The position numbers and the translations under genes are program-made. From Blastocystis hominis (Eukaryota > Sar > Bigyra > Opalinata > Blastocystidae), in contig NW_013171833.1 of assembly GCF_000151665.1 (NCBI RefSeq), positions 118,597 through 182,596 on the forward strand: 64,000 nucleotides of DNA, written 5' to 3'. Positions within the stretch are counted from its first letter, which is position 1; each line of letters begins with the position of its first letter. A model generated the notes under the pieces. The model was not told the DNA's origin and did not search any database. It saw only the letters and a program-made list of their open reading frames with translations. Shown one piece after another: positions 10,468-23,487 of the stretch.

Positions 10468-13400
10468 TTACTTCTTCTCGAACTTCTTCTGGAGATATTT
10501 ATACAATTGTTTATCCGACATGGCCATGCGCACTCTATCCTCGTGTCTCTCGATCAGCTGCTGCTTCAGCGTGGCGTGCAGCGACGTCGCCACATCCGGC
10601 AGGCTCTTGTCCAGCGTCGTGAATCGGTTTTCTCCCTTCAGGAAGTCGCCCACGTCCGTCTTAATCTTCTTGAAATCCAGCTGGAACGGGTTCTCGCCCT
10701 TCTCCGCGCGGCGCGGATCGTAGCGGTACAGCGGCCAGTAGCCCGAAGACACCGCCTTCTCGGCCTCCTGCGCCATGCAGGACATTCCCGTCGAGGCGGG
10801 CATTCCGTGCTGCATGCACGGCGAGTAGTTGATCACCAGCGAAGGTCCGTCGTAGCTCTCGGCCTCCACGATCGCCTTGATGGCCTGGCGCGGGTCCGCG
10901 GCCACCGCGATCGACGCCACGTACACGTTCTTGTACTGCATCGCCATGCGGCCCAGATCCTTCTTCATCAGCGGCTTGCCGCCCGCGGCGAACTTCGCCA
11001 CCGCGGACATCTGCGTGGCCTTCGACTGCTGGCCTCCCGTGTTGGCGTACATCTCCGTGTCCAGCACCAGCACGTTGATGTCGTCGCCCTGGGCGAGCAC
11101 GTGGTCCACGCCTCCGTAGCCGATATCGTAGGCCCAGCCGTCGCCTCCGACCACCCACTGCGTCAGCTTGGGCATCACGTCGATCACCTCCTCCAGCAGC
11201 TCCAGCTCCTTGTGGTTCTTCTTCTCGTTGGCCAGCAGCGCCACGCAGTTGTCGTAGCACACCTCGCACTTGTCCGCATCGCGCGGGTTCTCCAGCCAGG
11301 TCTGCAGGTTGGCGCAGAGCTCCTTGCTCTTGGGGATGGAGTCGTCCTTCAGGATGCGCTGCACGCGCGTCGCCAGGTTGCGTCGCTTGATCAGCGTGGA
11401 GGTCATCATACCGAAGCCGAACTCGGCGTTATCCTCGAACAGCGAGGAGCCCCAGGCGGGACCCTGGCCGCGCTCGTTCACCGTGTACGGGTTCGAGCAG
11501 AAGGTACCTCCCCACACACGCGAGCAGCCCATCGCGTTCGCCACCATCAGGCGCTTGCCGAACAGCTGCGTCAGAATGCGCACCGACTGCGTCTCTCCGC
11601 AGCCCGCGCAGGCTCCGGGGAACTCCAGCATGGGCAGCTGGAAGGCGCAGCCCTTCACCGTGGTCTTGTCCACCAGGTCGCCCTTGTTCTTCACCGTCAT
11701 CGCGAAGTCCCAGTTCTTGCTCTCCACCTCCTGCACATCGCGGAAGTTGGTCATCGTCAGCGCGTTCGTCGGGCAGTTCACCGAGCACACCTCGCACGAC
11801 GTGCAGTCCATTGGCGACACCTGGATGCGGTAGTTCAGACCCTTCAGCTCGTCGCCCACGGCGGGGATCATCTTGAAGGTCTCGGGAGCGCGCTTCGACT
11901 CCTCCGCGTCCATCAGGAACGGACGGATGCACACGTGCGTGCACAGCGTCGCGCACTGGTTGCACTGCGTGCACTTCGAGGGGTCCCACACGGGCACCTG
12001 CGTGGCGATGCCGCGCTTCTCGTACTTGGAGGTTCCGGCGGGCTGCACGCCTCCGGACACGAACTTGGACACCGGCACCTTGTCCGCCTCCATGTACAGC
12101 GCGGGGTACAGCGTCTGCAGGAACTCCGGAGTGCCCGCGGGCCACACCTTCGGAGCGTCGTCAGGCAGGTTCGCCCACGCGGCGGGCACCTCGATCTTGT
12201 GCAGGTTGCTCAGCGACTGCTTCACGGCGTTCAGGTTCATGTCCACGACCTGCTGGCCCTTCGAGCCGAAGCGCACAGCGATGTCCTTCTCCAGCAGCTT
12301 GGGAGCGCGACCCTCAGGCAGGATCGGGCAGAGGTTGAAGAACACGCTCTGCATGATCATGTTGATGCGCTGCTTCAGACCCACGCTCTGCGCCACGCCA
12401 GTAGCATCGATGTTGTAGAACTGGGCCTTCTTGTTGGCCAGATCGCGCTTCAGATGGTTGGGCAGGTTCTTCTCCAGCTCCTCCAGCGTGTTCCAGGGCG
12501 AGTTCAGAACGAAGATTCCGCCCTCCTTCAGCTGGTTCACCATGTGGAACTTGCGCACGTAGGTGCTGTTGTGGCAAGCGACGTAGTCCGCCTGCTGCAC
12601 CAGGTACTCCGACTGGATCGGCTCCTTGCCCACACGCACGTGGGACACCGTCAGACCGCCCGACTTGTGCGCATCGTACACGGAGTACGCCTGCGCGTTG
12701 AAGTCGGTGTTCTTCACAATCAGCTTCACCGCATCGTGCGACGAACCCACCGTTCCGTCCGATCCGTAACCCCAGAAGATGCACTGCTTCACATCATCGG
12801 GCAGCGTCGGCAGCGGCTCGCCGTACTCCAGAGACGAGTGGCACAGATCGTCGTTCACACCCACCGTGAAGCGGTTCTTGGGCTCGGGCTTCTTCAGGTT
12901 GTCGAACACCGCCTTCACCATCGCGGGAGTGAAGTCCTTGCCTCCCAGACCCATCTGGCCTCCCACGATCGTCACCGGACGCTTCAGCTGGTTCATCGAA
13001 GCCACCACATCCAGGTACAGAGGCTCTCCGGGAGCTCCGTCCTCTCGGCAACGATCCAGCACGCACACACTCTTCACCGTCTTGGGGATCGCCGCGTCCA
13101 AGTGCTTCTGCGAGAAGGGACGGAACAGGTGCACCTTCACCACACCCACCTTCTCTCCATGCTTGTTCAAGTAGTTCACCGTTTCCTCCACCGTGGTTCC
13201 AGCACCCATCACCACGATCACACGGTCCGCGTCGGGAGCTCCAGCATAGTCGAACAGATGGTACTGACGACCCGTGATGCTCGCCACCTTGTCCATCGCC
13301 GCCTGAATCTTCTCGGGAGCAGCGTCATAGAACGGCTGAGCCACGATGCAGTTCTGCATGTAGATATCCTGAGACTGAGCAATTCCGCGCTGATACGGGT

Positions 13401-14139
13401 GATTCGGATTCAAGGCTCGCTTGCGGAAAATGTTCGCATCTTCGTAGGGATAAATCTTGGCCACCTCGTCGCACGGAATCGTATCAATAGAGTTCACCTC
13501 GTGAGAAACTCTCCAGCCATCGAAGAAATGCAGGAAAGGAAGGCTCGTGGTGATAGCAGACAGGTGGGCCACCAGCGCGAGATCGTGTGCCTCCTGGACA
13601 CAGTGCGAGGAAAGAATCGCAAATCCAGTTTGTCTCGTAGCCATCACATCAGAGTGCTCACACAGCAGCGACAGAGCCTGCTTAGAAACCACACGAGAAG
13701 CCACGTGAATGACGGCGGGCAGCAGTCCTCCAGCAATACGATACATGTTGGGAATCATCAGCATCATGCCCTGAGAAGAGGTGAACGTTGTTCCCAGAAG
13801 ACCTCCCACAAGAGCGCCATGCAAGGCTCCGGCGGCACCTCCTTCAGACTGCATTTCGGTCACTTTCAGAACGTTTCCAAAAATGTTCTTTCTTCCCTTC
13901 ACCGCCCATGCGTCGGCATGCTCTCCCATAGGGGAAGAGGGAGAAATGGGATACAAAATTGCAGCATCGCTCACATTGTAAGCAGAAGACGCCGCAGCTT
14001 CGTTTCCATCGATAGCCGCACGGACCTTCTTATACTCGGAAAAGAGGCGAGTAAAAGTAGACTTAGCAACACTTCCATTCAAAGAACCAGCCAGCATAGC
14101 TGACTGTCTAAATGACTGCTTAAGAGCCACAGCAAGCAT
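10468..14139 (-). CDS. PFO: pyruvate:ferredoxin oxidoreductase, organelle-targeted
   Basis: A single exon of 1223 codons, unlike all its neighbours. PFO converts pyruvate and CoA to acetyl-CoA and CO2 and reduces ferredoxin, feeding hydrogenase-type metabolism in anaerobic mitochondrion-related organelles. The first ~45 residues are rich in Ser, Ala, Arg and Lys and poor in acids, fitting a targeting peptide; family similarity begins at NVSDAAILYPISPSSPMGEH. Two 4Fe-4S ferredoxin motifs (CTQCNQCATLC near 723, CTSCEVCSVNCP near 780), the CAGCGET cluster motif near 841 and the thiamine-diphosphate motif (GDGWAYDIGYGG near 1000, then MYANTGGQQSKAT) are all intact. No NADPH-reductase fusion as in Euglena or Cryptosporidium is present. 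GC-rich third positions leave a 1198-codon antisense frame, which is a shadow. Confidence 0.97.
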   Translation of the reverse strand: MLAVALKQSFRQSAMLAGSLNGSVAKSTFTRLFSEYKKVRAAIDGNEAAASSAYNVSDAAILYPISPSSPMGEHADAWAVKGRKNIFGNVLKVTEMQSEGGAAGALHGALVGGLLGTTFTSSQGMMLMIPNMYRIAGGLLPAVIHVASRVVSKQALSLLCEHSDVMATRQTGFAILSSHCVQEAHDLALVAHLSAITTSLPFLHFFDGWRVSHEVNSIDTIPCDEVAKIYPYEDANIFRKRALNPNHPYQRGIAQSQDIYMQNCIVAQPFYDAAPEKIQAAMDKVASITGRQYHLFDYAGAPDADRVIVVMGAGTTVEETVNYLNKHGEKVGVVKVHLFRPFSQKHLDAAIPKTVKSVCVLDRCREDGAPGEPLYLDVVASMNQLKRPVTIVGGQMGLGGKDFTPAMVKAVFDNLKKPEPKNRFTVGVNDDLCHSSLEYGEPLPTLPDDVKQCIFWGYGSDGTVGSSHDAVKLIVKNTDFNAQAYSVYDAHKSGGLTVSHVRVGKEPIQSEYLVQQADYVACHNSTYVRKFHMVNQLKEGGIFVLNSPWNTLEELEKNLPNHLKRDLANKKAQFYNIDATGVAQSVGLKQRINMIMQSVFFNLCPILPEGRAPKLLEKDIAVRFGSKGQQVVDMNLNAVKQSLSNLHKIEVPAAWANLPDDAPKVWPAGTPEFLQTLYPALYMEADKVPVSKFVSGGVQPAGTSKYEKRGIATQVPVWDPSKCTQCNQCATLCTHVCIRPFLMDAEESKRAPETFKMIPAVGDELKGLNYRIQVSPMDCTSCEVCSVNCPTNALTMTNFRDVQEVESKNWDFAMTVKNKGDLVDKTTVKGCAFQLPMLEFPGACAGCGETQSVRILTQLFGKRLMVANAMGCSRVWGGTFCSNPYTVNERGQGPAWGSSLFEDNAEFGFGMMTSTLIKRRNLATRVQRILKDDSIPKSKELCANLQTWLENPRDADKCEVCYDNCVALLANEKKNHKELELLEEVIDVMPKLTQWVVGGDGWAYDIGYGGVDHVLAQGDDINVLVLDTEMYANTGGQQSKATQMSAVAKFAAGGKPLMKKDLGRMAMQYKNVYVASIAVAADPRQAIKAIVEAESYDGPSLVINYSPCMQHGMPASTGMSCMAQEAEKAVSSGYWPLYRYDPRRAEKGENPFQLDFKKIKTDVGDFLKGENRFTTLDKSLPDVATSLHATLKQQLIERHEDRVRMAMSDKQLYKYLQKKFEKK

Positions 14140-14366
14140 TTGAGATTATAGATAGTTTTTGAGGATTGGATTGTGTGGAAACATTTTCCACGTTTCTACG
14201 ATTCTGAATCATTGGCTTTTCAAGGGAACATAAAAACCTCTTTAAAAGTGCCTCTCTACTATGACCACAAATAAAGGGAAATGGAGTACGGCCTTTGTGG
14301 TTGACGTTGAGATGGCGGTTTCTGTAATTTACCCATTTCAGCAGCAGCGAATACTATACCGTGAAA

Positions 14367-14803
14367 CTAGATTGCTTTACGCAAACAAACTTGATTTTTA
14401 AATCCATTTTGGATCGTTTCTCCCTTTTTACCATTTGATACATTATTTAGCATGGAAATAGGATCACTTTCAAGGTCATTGAATTTACCATTGTAATGAA
14501 CCACTGCGAATAGACTTTCGGAAAATAATACAGTATTACATACTGTGGAAAGATTCTTAATCCTTGATGGTGTCGGATTTCTCCTAAACGTAGTGAAGTA
14601 TAATGTATGCATTGAGTGGTTGCTTTTCTCAAAATGTGCCGTTATCGTATGTGTTCTATTGCTAGTACCATCTTTTATGGTGTAAATGTTCACACTTTTT
14701 CAAAACCCGATTCCTCCAATAACAGGAACCCTTCTGGTTCATTCCAATCAATTCTATTGGTATGGTTCTAAGGGGCAATTAGTAATTCCATGGTTGCCAC
14801 CAT
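14367..14803 (-). CDS. small protein of unknown function
   Basis: Predicted start at 14803 followed at once by a 33-bp intron (14768-14800), then NHTNRIDWNEPEGFLLLEES. A second intron of 35 bp leads to a 100-residue exon (SNRTHTITAHFEKSNHSMHT..). About 135 residues, without membrane helices or a recognised domain. The encoded TAG is at 14367, but an imperfect octamer (agtttgtt, near 14384-14391) lies inside the last codons, so the true end may be a little earlier. The 5' end is head to head with the ABC transporter, 86 bp apart. Support is codon continuity across both introns only. Confidence 0.45.
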
Positions 14804-14889
14804 CAGTTACTTCACACTGAACTTTCGCCACAATTGAAAAAACCGCGATTTTGTGAAGCTGTATTCAAATTGTCATTCATAATATAATA
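14804..14889. promoter_or_regulatory. putative bidirectional promoter
   Basis: 86 bp between two divergent predicted start codons. It holds a short AT-rich stretch (aatataataatg) at the ABC-transporter start. No defined element was recognised. Confidence 0.3.
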
Positions 14890-17800
14890 ATGTATTTCAC
14901 GCGGTTTTGGAATCAGCTTCGAGGATTAACTCGAAAGAGCTTCATCCAAATGAGGAAACGTTGGTTCGCCAATCTCTTTGTGGTGCTTTTGCCAGGTACT
15001 CTATGAATTGAAACATTACTCTCAGCGATTGTGATTGCTGTATACAGCACAATGTCAAAATCTCAATCGAGTAAGAGTACCACACCTATTTCTATAGAGA
15101 AGCTGGGCCGGTGTGTTCCACTCGACAGGTAGTGTCCAAATCCTATGTTGAATGTAGCTATGGAAGTGAATACACCCCGGTGTATGATAGGGAGAAATGC
15201 CTTACTCTTCTCTATGGACCCAAATCGGAGAAGATCGACGCTATTATGAAAACTCTTGCTGAACTAAACGGATTAACATTTGGAGAAGATATTGTTGGAG
15301 TGAGTATGTATTTGGAACACTGCGCTTATTTGAAGATAATAAGACGGAGTATGTCGCTAGAATCTATCCACCTTATGATTCTGATGTTCCGTTTGTTACT
15401 GGAGGTGTGTATTTTGTTGAGAAGATGGGCGCATTGGAATACCACGTTTGGTCCAATCTCACGTACCAGAGTTACTACTTTGGAACTGCTGTCTCCAATG
15501 TGCAACCTGGAGAACAGTATCTCTTTTCGAAAATCCAACTAGCTGTGGAAAATGCTATCAATAGGTACTCGGATTCTTCTATTCCTGTAATCGAACTTTC
15601 TTTGCAAGAGAATCCTGCTCTTAGCGCTTCTACGCTGTAATTTGTTCTTTGCTTCTGTTCACAAAATAGATCGCTCAACATTTTTCTGGTGCTGAATCTT
15701 TGCATTGGCTTTGTGTTTCTCTTTTTTCATTCTACATATGCCTTGAAGGAAAAGAGAGGAAAGCAACTGGATTATCTGCGTGGAATCGGCATTTATGTAA
15801 GCGACTCTCTCATTCGTTTCTTTTTTTAGGAATCTGTCTTTTTCCACAGCCAAACCGCCTATTTCTATGTTCTCTCGCTTGTTGCCTCGATCCTGTACAT
15901 ACTTACTGGAAGGCTCTGCGGCATCACATACTTCACAATTCCTCCATTCATTGTATTCTTCGATGGTTTGATGCGGCTTACGAATATAGGTATCGACATT
16001 AGTCTATATGTTCTACTTGGTTGGAATGAGCTATGCAGGACTCTACCTATCGTTTGGCTTTTGATTCTTGTTGATTCACAGCACTTTCGTTATTCGACAG
16101 TGGGTCTATGTCGTGTTTCTTGTTCTGTTTTTCTTTCTCTCTTTCTGGCTGTGCAACATCAGGAGTGCATTCGAGTTCTTGAACATTCTGTTTTTCATCA
16201 CGCTGGCCGATCCATTTTCCTTCCTGAGTTATTTTTACAATAGGATGCCATTGGATTGGAGTTCTGCAGAGTCTTCCGATATGTCCCCCTATCTGTCCGT
16301 ATGTTCTCGTTTCTTTATGTCTAGAGGGGTTATTGCTATTAATATTATTTGCTGTTACTGCTTGTTATTCTTCTATTTCTGGTACTCGTCTTATCGAAAT
16401 GGATTCAACATGTCGTGCTGCTTCTACACCAAGATGGACTTCTGGAAGTCGATCAACAAGTCCAAGTCCTTTTCCTGCAGGATTTTTTAAGTGGTAGAGA
16501 GCGTGGTGCGGACGAGCCAAGATACGACAGCGAAAAGGACGAAATAAACAGTCGTGAGCACAACAGTATCATTTTCTCGTACACAACCAAGACCTTCCCC
16601 AATTGTACCGCGGTGAGCGAGCTGCACATGGAAATCACTCCGCATCAGATCTTCACCTTGCTGGGACCGGTTTTTTTGTTGATCGGATTTCATCTAGAAT
16701 GGATGTGGAAAGACCACGTCGATCTCCATGCTTACCGGTGTGTATCCTCCCACATACGGAGAGATCTATCTGTGCGGACAGAATTTGCAGAAGAATCGAG
16801 AAATGATCCGGGATCGTTTTGGCGTTTGCAGACAGGACGACCACTTCTGGGATGGATTTACGCCTGCAGATATGTTCAACGTTATTGGACGGATTTTGGG
16901 ACTTTCGAATGAAGATATCGAGAGCGAGAAGAGGCGCTTGCTGCAGCTGTTTAAGCTCTCCGCGGCCGAGAACAAGCCAAGTACGTCCCCGAATCATTTC
17001 GTTAGGTCTAGTAAGCACGTTCTCTGGAGGCATGAAGCGAAAAATGACGATCGCGCTGGCTTGCATCAAGGGATTCGACATTCTGATTTTGGATGAGCCT
17101 ACGAGCGGAATGGATCCGATATCGCGCTCGGAGCTGTGGAATGTCTTGACCGATTTGAAGAAGGACCATACCATTTTGCTGACCACCCATTCGATGGAAG
17201 AAGCCGATGTGCTTTCGGATACCGTCGGCATCATGTTCAAGGGTCGTCTGCGAGCTATTGGAACGCCGAATGGAATGAAGAAGCACTACGGAAAGGGATA
17301 CAAGATCGATATTTTGCTGAACGAGGGAACCAACGCGAACGAAATCTTCGCGCTGATGCGTGTTCGTGTTCGCATGCAATGTATCAGTGTGTAGAGCTAT
17401 CTGGTGAACAGCAACGTTATTTCGTACACGCTCACAAAGTTGAGTATCGGAATTGACAAGGACGATTTGAAGTAGGTATGAGGGAACCGATTCTATATAC
17501 AGATTCATGCCTCGATTCCTCAAGGATATCAACTCCTGCTCTTGCACAAAGGAGTGGCTGATCTCTCCTTCAACTATGGACGAAGTGTTTATTAAAGTGG
17601 TCGAGTCGAACACGCAAGTGGAGAACGCGGATAACATCAACAAGCTAGAGGAGCAGCGAGAAAAGCGAGCGCAAGTGAAGCTTTGTGAGATTTGCCATAT
17701 GAATCCGGCAGAGCGAGGTATGAAATTGGAGTGGAGGGTTGAAGTGTAGTTACGGTCTATACCAAGAAGGGAAGAGCCATTGTGGTTGATAATCTTTATT

Positions 17801-20800
17801 GCAAGAAGTGCTTCTCTGATTCCGATTCTGAATCGGAAACTGAAGACAAGGCACCAGCAGAACCCGCCGAAGTTGCGAAAGCTGCTTCTCTTTCGCCGCC
17901 TCCTGAGCCAAGCGATGCACCCCTTCCAAACCTGCCTGCGGATCAATCTTCACCCAGTGCGGCTACCGATATCCAGCTATCTGTGATGTCGGATGGCAGC
18001 GCGAGCCAAGTGATCAAACCGCTTTTGCCAGATGCTCCGACAAAGAAGAAACCGTCTCAATACGCCTTGGATGTGATGCTCGATCGACCCACTACCTTTT
18101 TTGAGTTTATTTACTCTCTGAACTGGCTTCACTTCACTCTAATGAAGAAGGACGGTGCGCGATTGGCCATTCCTATCGTTGGTATGGTTGTTTGGCTCGG
18201 AATTGTCATACTCTACAGTTCCGCCTTAGGAATGTTTGCTATGCCTCCATGCGATGATGGCAGCTTTGCCTACTCATGGAACTGTATTAACAATACCAAT
18301 CCTCCTACTTGGAATATAGATGGCGATTCATCATTTGTTAACTATGGTTTTTTTTACGTGTTTACTTGTAATGCGTAGATGGATACTTCGACTTTGAAGG
18401 TTTTGGACAGTCTTTCCAAAATTTCTCTCTGTTAGTAGATGATAGTATGAATTGTTTAGAGGTATGATCATTTTTTAGGCAAATCGTCTCTCAAGGCGGA
18501 TTCGCTTTCTTGGGTTTGGAATATCTATGATTTTGAATCGAAAGAACGATTTTTGATTCAGAAATCTGATAATATCCAGAAGGAGATTATCCAACGACAA
18601 GTAGAGCAGGACAGATAGCATCTTATGATGTAGGAACACCTGCGCGACTTAGCCAAGGAGTCATCCTACCGCGACTATTATTGGTTGAAAAATGCGACGT
18701 ATTACGACGCTTACAACTTCCTAATCGAATCGATTCCTCAATTTACTCTCGAACTGTCGGACGCAGACAATAACATATATAAGGGGGTTTTAGGCATGTA
18801 TCCAAAGGAGTCCACTTACACCTCCGTTGTTTACAATGAATCGAATTGGCATTCCTATGTGAACTCATTATATGGCGAAAAAAATTACATCAATCCGATG
18901 ATTACGATTCTTAGTTTGTCCCATTTGTATTCCAAAACAAATAAAACCGTTGTTTATTGTTTGAATTCTTTGAATGAAATAAACTGTAGATCCTAGGCTC
19001 ACATACCTTACAAACAAAGTGTGGATAGTTCCTTTGAATAGTTTTATTCAAATTACGATAAAGGTATTTATTCCCGCTTTCTTTATTGTTCTCTCGCTTT
19101 TCGTTATCTATCGAATTGTGAAGGATCGTGCCAACAATTGCCTTTCGATTCTTTATATCAATGGTGTTCGATCTTATCACTATGTTACTAGTCTTCTAAT
19201 TTTCTACACGTTATTCTTACTCATTTTCATGACCATGTTTTTCTTCTCGTTCTATATGAATCTAGATACATTCTCTTCTTTGTGTCCTTCAAGAAATACT
19301 CTCTCAGAATCACAGGTACGGCGATCTGGTATCTTCTGTGGAGTTGCATTCATTGCTCGTCGTTTTTCATTTTAATTAGTTGTTGCTTCACATCACCGTA
19401 CATCTCTTCGATTCTCTCCATGTTGTAGTTCGCTTGCAACGACTGTGAACATTTTTATCAATGCTATTGGCGCTTTGCTATTCAACTCTGATGGTAATAC
19501 GAGCTTATTCTTTGCGATGCTGCCTGGATCCTTCATGATGATTGTCACTCAATACATTGTCAGCCCTTCCTTGCAGCGTCGTATGCTCTGTAACGAAGCA
19601 TTCATTTACTCCTTGATCTCGACGATTCTGTTCATCGTCTTGTCGTATTTAGTCATGTGGCTCTCGCAAGATTTATCGATCACTCTCGATCGCGTAGGAA
19701 TAGAATGAGGAAAAGGGATCATGAATAGTACTATCAGAAGAAACGAGGCTCATCGATAAAGAAGGAACCAGACTCAAAGACGGAGATCAGCGATGAGAGT
19801 GTAAAGCAGGAGAGAGAACTGACTGACTCGCTTATCAACGTCCAAACTCCGGATGATCGTAAAAACCTCAGTCTGATTGTCAGTCGAGTTTCCAAGTATT
19901 TCTTCGGCAAGTACGTTGTGGAGAGAGGAAAATGAATGTCGTAGAAGTGGTAAGCGCGTATTCCCAGAGATCAGCTTTGCGATTCGTGATAACGATGTGT
20001 TTGGTTTGTTGGGACCGAATGGAGCTGGAAAGACCACATTGATCAATATCATGACCGGCAATCTGAATCCAAACATGGGTCAAATGAAGATCTTTGGATA
20101 CGATGGAGCCGATGTGAAACGTCTTCGCGAATTGATCGCAGTGGTTCCTCAGTTCGACACGTTCTTCGATGATATGACCGTGGAGGAGCATTTGACTCTT
20201 GTGGCCAGACTTCATCACACAAGTCGAAATCTCATCGAAGGGTTCTGCAAGGAAAAAGCGGAGGTTGTGGGTCTCTCACACGATGCTTTTAAGCGGAAAG
20301 CCTCGGTGATGAGTGGCGGACAGAAGCGTCGATTGACTTTGGGAATGGCTCTAATGAGTCAGCCTCGCCTTCTCTTCTTGGATGAACCGACGGTTGGGAA
20401 TGTGAGTTTTGGAATGACTTGTAGACAGGCTTGGACCCCGAAACGCGCTTTGCGATTTGGGATATTGTGAAGCGGGTTCAGAAGGAAATGTCGATTCTGA
20501 TTACGACGCATTCGATGGAGGAAGCGGATGCTCTGTGCACGCGGATTGCAATCATGACGAGCCAGGGATTGCAGTGCATTGGAGATCAAGTGGAGCTGAA
20601 GAATAAGTTTGGAAAGGGATTCTTGCTTCTGCTCTCGCTCGCTCCAGAAATCACGAACGTGGTGGAATATGTGAAGTTTAAGATTTGCCCAGATGTGGAG
20701 TTTTTGGAAACGAAAGCAAACATCTATTCGTTCACAATCATGAAGGATCGTGTAGACTTGTCCAAGTTATTGATAACCATCATGGATATGCAGAGATCGA

Positions 20801-20880
20801 ATATTATCACATATTGGTCGATTAATGAATCCTCACTGAGCGATGTATTTGAAAAGATCTGCAAGGTTGAGGAACAATAA
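14890..20880 (+). CDS. ABCA-type full ABC transporter
   Basis: Start gives [20 protein letters not shown], the typical ABCA beginning before the first membrane helix. The gene is broken by many 27-60 bp introns and would encode about 1600-1700 residues: TM1, a large loop, a TM2-6 region (15.7-16.4 kb), NBD1, a linker, a second TM set (18.1-19.7 kb) and NBD2. NBD1: an intron splits Walker A (LLGP/NGCGKTT near 16670-16710); signature [14 protein letters not shown]; Walker [16 protein letters not shown]-loop [14 protein letters not shown]2: [11 protein letters not shown] near 20010; signature [15 protein letters not shown]; Walker B LLFLDEP, then an intron; [14 protein letters not shown] proteins usually move lipids across membranes. 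Oddly, the linker after NBD1 has [14 protein letters not shown], a possible zinc ribbon, followed by an acidic Pro-rich stretch. The encoded TAA ends 30 bp before a perfect octamer. Confidence 0.88.
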
Positions 20881-20910
20881 TCTAGATTGATGGGTATGCT
20901 TACCGCGCAT

Positions 20911-20918
20911 TGTTTGTT
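20911..20918 (+). terminator. TGTTTGTT poly(A)-site motif of the ABC transporter
   Basis: Perfect octamer 30 bp behind the TAA. Confidence 0.7.
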
Positions 20919-21275
20919 TGAAATAAGGAGTTATAGAGGAGGTGGAATGGACAGGAAAGAGATATTCTATTTGTGTGAGTTTGAGGAAAGAGTGTGATTT
21001 GGTACTATGTTTCAATTAGTATTCTTTTTTTCTCCAAATAGAAACCAGAGAACAACGAATTCATAAACAGAAGCACAAAAATCAGTGGGGGATTATTTCT
21101 CTTGCTCCAAATAAATATATATATATATATATGTATGTATATATATAAATATATATATGATTCACAGTATAGAATAAGATATGTCCCCCTTTTCAATGTG
21201 AAATGGCAGTTTCTGAACCCCATCAAGGAGTTTCATTCAGCTGCCTCTTCATATTAATTTATTGCTTTTATTCGT
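20919..21275. other. intergenic region with TA microsatellite
   Basis: AT-rich spacer between the ABC transporter and PGM. It holds an imperfect (TA)n run at about 21110-21160. No gene seen. Confidence 0.6.
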
Positions 21276-23345
<2,070 letters not shown>

Positions 23346-23419
23346 GTGACTCGATTTGATTTAATTGATTTAATTGATTTAATGATTTCTGTTGATTTCA
23401 ATACACTTTCGTTCTATTT

Positions 23420-23427
23420 TGTTTGTT
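23420..23427 (+). terminator. TGTTTGTT poly(A)-site motif of PGM
   Basis: Perfect octamer 74 bp behind the PGM stop codon and 60 bp before the next start. Confidence 0.7.
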
Positions 23428-23487
23428 TGGAAAGTAGTTTTATGATGATCAAGGGCTTTTCGTTTGGGTCATTTTCTCATTTCTGAA

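Noticed and set aside
10507-14103. 1198-codon open frame antisense to PFO
   Set aside because: Composition artefact of GC-rich third positions; its product is His/Arg/Leu-rich and shows no domain, while the sense strand is a perfect PFO.
17008-17946. 312-codon minus-strand frame in the ABC transporter
   Set aside because: Overlaps NBD1 motifs on the + strand and has no features of its own.
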